A DNA stretch of 64,000 nucleotides from CAZAQS01 sp964486825 (GTDB taxonomy: Bacteria > Chloroflexota > Anaerolineae > Anaerolineales > UBA4823), in contig CAZAQS010000001.1 of NCBI GenBank assembly GCA_964486825.1, positions 1-64,000 of the forward strand, given 5' to 3'. Below, piece by piece: positions 61,845-64,000 of this stretch. The position numbers and the translations under genes are program-made. How positions within the stretch are numbered: the first letter of the stretch is position 1; each line of letters begins with the position of its first letter. The notes under the pieces are model-generated. The model had not been told where the DNA came from, ran no database searches, and worked only from the letters and a program-made list of their open reading frames with translations.

Positions 61845-62477
61845 CTAGCCTTGTGAGAGTGTGCAAAGCTCTCCGAGCATCGACTGCAGAGCTTCCGCCC
61901 CAAGTCTGAAACGCCAGGGCATGCTCTTCCAGGGTTCTGGCACATTATTTAAACCCACTCGGGGCGATATGGTGACGATTGAATCGGGAACCTGCAAGGC
62001 GTTTTCAACAAAAAGCTCAGCCTGCGGCGCGCACAGGTCATGCCCATTAAAAGCCTGGTCGATCGCCAGGGCCTGGCAGAGCTTGCCCGGCCCGTCCGTC
62101 CAGATAGCACGCGCCCGCCCGGAGCGGCGGGCGGCAATGCGCTGAATTCCTTCTGTGGGATAGATTGCCCGAATCAAGACCGCAGCTGGAAAGCCTTCCC
62201 CTTCAGCTACAAAATTGAGCATCCAGTGCATACCATAGGTGAAATAAACATAGGCATGCCCGGGAGGGCCATACATCACTCGAGTTCGAGGGGTCAGCCC
62301 AGCCTTGGCATGGCAGCCAAGGTCGGATTCTCCCCGGTAGGCCTCCGCTTCGGTGATGATCCCGGACGTGCGGTCGCTGTCTTCGAGCCGTACCAGACGT
62401 TTGCCCAGCAGGTCACGCGCCAGCGTCGCGGTATCCTGGGCGAAGTATTGGCGGGTTAAGCGGGTGGAAACTGGCAT
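61845..62477 (-). CDS. DNA-3-methyladenine glycosylase (AAG/MPG family)
   Basis: 210 residues from the ATG at 62477; the longer frame from a TTG at 62510 overlaps the promoter. Family marks are the catalytic segment GIITEAEAYRGESDLGCHA, PRTRVMYGPPGHAYVYFTYG, MLNFVAEGEGFPAAVLIRA and DGPGKLCQALAIDQAFNG. The enzyme removes 3-methyladenine and other alkylated bases from DNA as the first step of base-excision repair. TACAAT lies 6 nt before the ATG without a ribosome site, so the mRNA may be leaderless. Confidence 0.94.
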   Translation of the reverse strand: MPVSTRLTRQYFAQDTATLARDLLGKRLVRLEDSDRTSGIITEAEAYRGESDLGCHAKAGLTPRTRVMYGPPGHAYVYFTYGMHWMLNFVAEGEGFPAAVLIRAIYPTEGIQRIAARRSGRARAIWTDGPGKLCQALAIDQAFNGHDLCAPQAELFVENALQVPDSIVTISPRVGLNNVPEPWKSMPWRFRLGAEALQSMLGELCTLSQG

Positions 62478-62483
62478 TGGAAT

Positions 62484-62493
62484 ATTGTACAAT
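62484..62493. promoter_or_regulatory. Palindromic shared -10 region between glycosylase and guaB
   Basis: ATTGTACAAT at about 62484-62493 is a perfect palindrome, so TACAAT is read on both strands. It could serve as the -10 for both divergent genes, which would then compete for polymerase. Confidence 0.4.
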
Positions 62494-62556
62494 AAAACCA
62501 GGGGCGTCAAAAAAGAGCCAAAGGTGATGTCGGAAGCGCCTTACAGGAGGAACGAG

Positions 62557-63999
62557 ATGAATCTACGATCAGAGCCGGGATTGACCTTCGATGATGTGCT
62601 GCTAGCGCCGAAGCGGTCGGCCATCCGCAGCCGGGGGGATGTGAACACCTCCAGTTTGTTGGTAGGCGATATCCACCTGACAATTCCCATTATCAGCGCC
62701 AATATGGACACGGTAACGGAAGCGGCTATGGCGATAGCAATGGCCCAGGCCGGTGGGATCGGAATCCTGCACCGTTTCATGGCCATCGGCCGCCAGGCAG
62801 AGATGGTGCGGCGCGTCAAGCGTACGGAGAGCTTCGTGGTGGAGCACCCGGTTACCATCGGCCCGCTTGCGAGTTTCCAAGAGGCTCGCAAGCTGATGGC
62901 CGAATCCTTTATCGGCGGGTTGGTAGTCGTGGATGAGGACGGGCGCCTGCTGGGCATGCTCACTGCTCGCGACCTCCTGCTGGCGCCAGGCGCCAACCAG
63001 CAGGTCAAGGACCTGATGACCCCCCGGGAGAAGCTGGTGACGGCCCCAACGGATGAAGCGCTGGATTCAGCCCGCTTGCGGCTGCACTCCCATCGCATCG
63101 AAAAACTACCCCTGGTCGACTCGCAAGATCGGGTCCAGGGTCTGATCACCGCCCAGGATATCATCAAGCTACAGGAGCACCCCCAGGCCACCAAGGACAG
63201 CAAGGGTCGCTTGCGGGTGGGCGTGGCGGTTGGGGTGAGGGAGGACGACCTGGAGCGGGCGGGGGCCTGTATCGAACAGGGCGCCGACGTGGTGGTGGTG
63301 GACGTTGCCCACGGACACGCCGAGCACGTGCTCGAGATGGTGCGCCAGCTAAAAAAACGCTTCCCTCGAACGCCCGTTATTGCCGGTAACGTAGCCACCG
63401 CGCAGGGTGTGCAGGACCTGGCGGTCGCCGGAGCGGACGCGGTCAAGGTCGGGGTCGGATCGGGCTCGATCTGCATTACCCGCATCGTGACCGGGTTTGG
63501 GGTCCCGCAGTTGACAGCCGTAGCGGACTGCGCCGAGGCCGGGCAAGAACTGGGTGTGCCGGTCATTTCGGATGGGGGTACGCGCAACTCTGGAGATATG
63601 GTCAAAGCCCTGGCGGCGGGCGCCAGCACGATCATGATCGGCAGCCTGTTGGCCGGGACGGATGAAAGCCCGGGCGCATCGGTGATCCGTGAAGGCCGGC
63701 GCTATAAAGTGGTGCGCGGCATGGCCTCCTTTTCAGCCAACGTATCCAGGAAGGAGATCGAGCAGGCCGAGATCGACCTGAATGAATTCGAACGGGTCGT
63801 GCCGGAAGGGGTGGAAGCGCTCGTCCCGCACCGGGGCTCGGTGGCCGATACCCTGCACCAATTGGTGGGCGGGCTTCGCTCAGCGCTCAGCTATGCAGGA
63901 GCGGCAAACATCGAGGAGCTATGGGAAAAGGCGGAGTTCATCCGCATCACACCCGCCGGGGAAAGAGAATCGGGGGCTCACGACGTCAAACTTCTGTAA
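62557..63999 (+). CDS. guaB: Inosine-5'-monophosphate dehydrogenase
   Basis: 480 residues from the ATG at 62557, which has CAGGAGGAACGAG before it; the longer frame from 62353 is rejected. The protein starts LRSEPGLTFDDVLLAPKRS, then has two CBS domains (about 85-205), the catalytic loop GVGSGSICITRIVTGFGVPQ with the active cysteine, and SDGGTRNSGDMVKALAAGAS. GuaB oxidises IMP to XMP, the rate-limiting step of guanine nucleotide synthesis; the CBS domains bind nucleotides and tune activity. The stop is the last codon in the window. Confidence 0.96.
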   Translation: MNLRSEPGLTFDDVLLAPKRSAIRSRGDVNTSSLLVGDIHLTIPIISANMDTVTEAAMAIAMAQAGGIGILHRFMAIGRQAEMVRRVKRTESFVVEHPVTIGPLASFQEARKLMAESFIGGLVVVDEDGRLLGMLTARDLLLAPGANQQVKDLMTPREKLVTAPTDEALDSARLRLHSHRIEKLPLVDSQDRVQGLITAQDIIKLQEHPQATKDSKGRLRVGVAVGVREDDLERAGACIEQGADVVVVDVAHGHAEHVLEMVRQLKKRFPRTPVIAGNVATAQGVQDLAVAGADAVKVGVGSGSICITRIVTGFGVPQLTAVADCAEAGQELGVPVISDGGTRNSGDMVKALAAGASTIMIGSLLAGTDESPGASVIREGRRYKVVRGMASFSANVSRKEIEQAEIDLNEFERVVPEGVEALVPHRGSVADTLHQLVGGLRSALSYAGAANIEELWEKAEFIRITPAGERESGAHDVKLL

Positions 64000-64000
64000 G

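Noticed and set aside
62353..62556. N-terminal extension of guaB in the open frame
   Set aside because: It overlaps the divergent glycosylase gene and promoter, and the ATG at 62557 has a strong ribosome site and the true family N-terminus.

Overview
This window looks like chromosome from a Chloroflexota bacterium, most likely of the Anaerolineae type. That placement is inferred from gene content and not proven. The signs are lipoproteins that join Thr/Pro-rich linkers to NBR1-type Ig-like domains, a very large lipoprotein alpha-2-macroglobulin, VanW, Trm112, DUF4342, bactofilin and HEAT-repeat proteins, a T-box in front of serS, and a moderately GC-rich sequence with good Shine-Dalgarno sites mixed with short-leader promoters. 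I see no rRNA, tRNA, CRISPR array, phage or insertion sequence. The gene order looks like stable chromosome.

Layout. 1-6.9 kb: the start of queG (runs off the left edge), two paralogous NBR1-Ig lipoproteins, miaB, a C39-like peptidase with TPRs, and a PIG-L deacetylase. 7.1-11.6 kb: selD, whose catalytic residue is encoded by an in-frame UGA (selenocysteine) followed by a hairpin that fits a bacterial SECIS; then a 47-residue membrane protein, a CPA1 antiporter and gamma-glutamyltransferase. 11.6-18.2 kb: two tandem GltD-like oxidoreductases facing a MacA/MacB-type export operon, with three TGTCAC repeats spaced exactly 22 bp between them. 18.2-37.8 kb: a run of genes all on the minus strand, made of a myo-inositol catabolism cluster (LacI regulator, iolB, a sugar ABC importer, iolD, iolG, iolA, iolE, iolG) followed by an AfuABC/FbpABC-like importer, a PfkB kinase and cutA. 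38.1-44.3 kb: a serA-like dehydrogenase, an M32 carboxypeptidase, a divergent isocitrate dehydrogenase homologue, a lipoprotein and lysine 2,3-aminomutase. 44.3-48.8 kb: a protein-thiocarboxylate cysteine pathway (cysM, JAMM protease, an unknown 96-residue protein, CysO, MoeZ) behind a structured attenuator-like leader and a 12-codon upstream ORF, then a second PIG-L deacetylase. 48.8-57.9 kb: a 2012-residue alpha-2-macroglobulin without its thioester cysteine, divergent from VanW, then Trm112 and a HEAT protein preceded by a short tandem repeat. 57.9-64 kb: DUF456, serS with a complete T-box leader, DUF4342, bactofilin, fabI, a DNA-3-methyladenine glycosylase, and divergent guaB.

How the genes work together. 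The inositol block covers uptake, oxidation (IolG), dehydration (IolE), ring opening (IolD), isomerisation (IolB) and the final semialdehyde dehydrogenase (IolA). No standard iolC or iolJ is visible. Its importer is unusual: one half-size ATPase, two permeases, and a binding protein made of two tandem domains that share 565 bp of almost identical DNA, which suggests recent gene conversion. In the cysteine cluster, MoeZ would activate and sulfurate CysO, CysM would add the thiocarboxylate to an activated serine, and the JAMM enzyme would release cysteine. The encoded CysO carries extra residues after its diglycine, so it probably also needs processing.

Best leads for a second look: the Sec-encoding selD, the cysteine cluster with its leader, upstream ORF, unknown protein and CysO tail, and the double binding protein.
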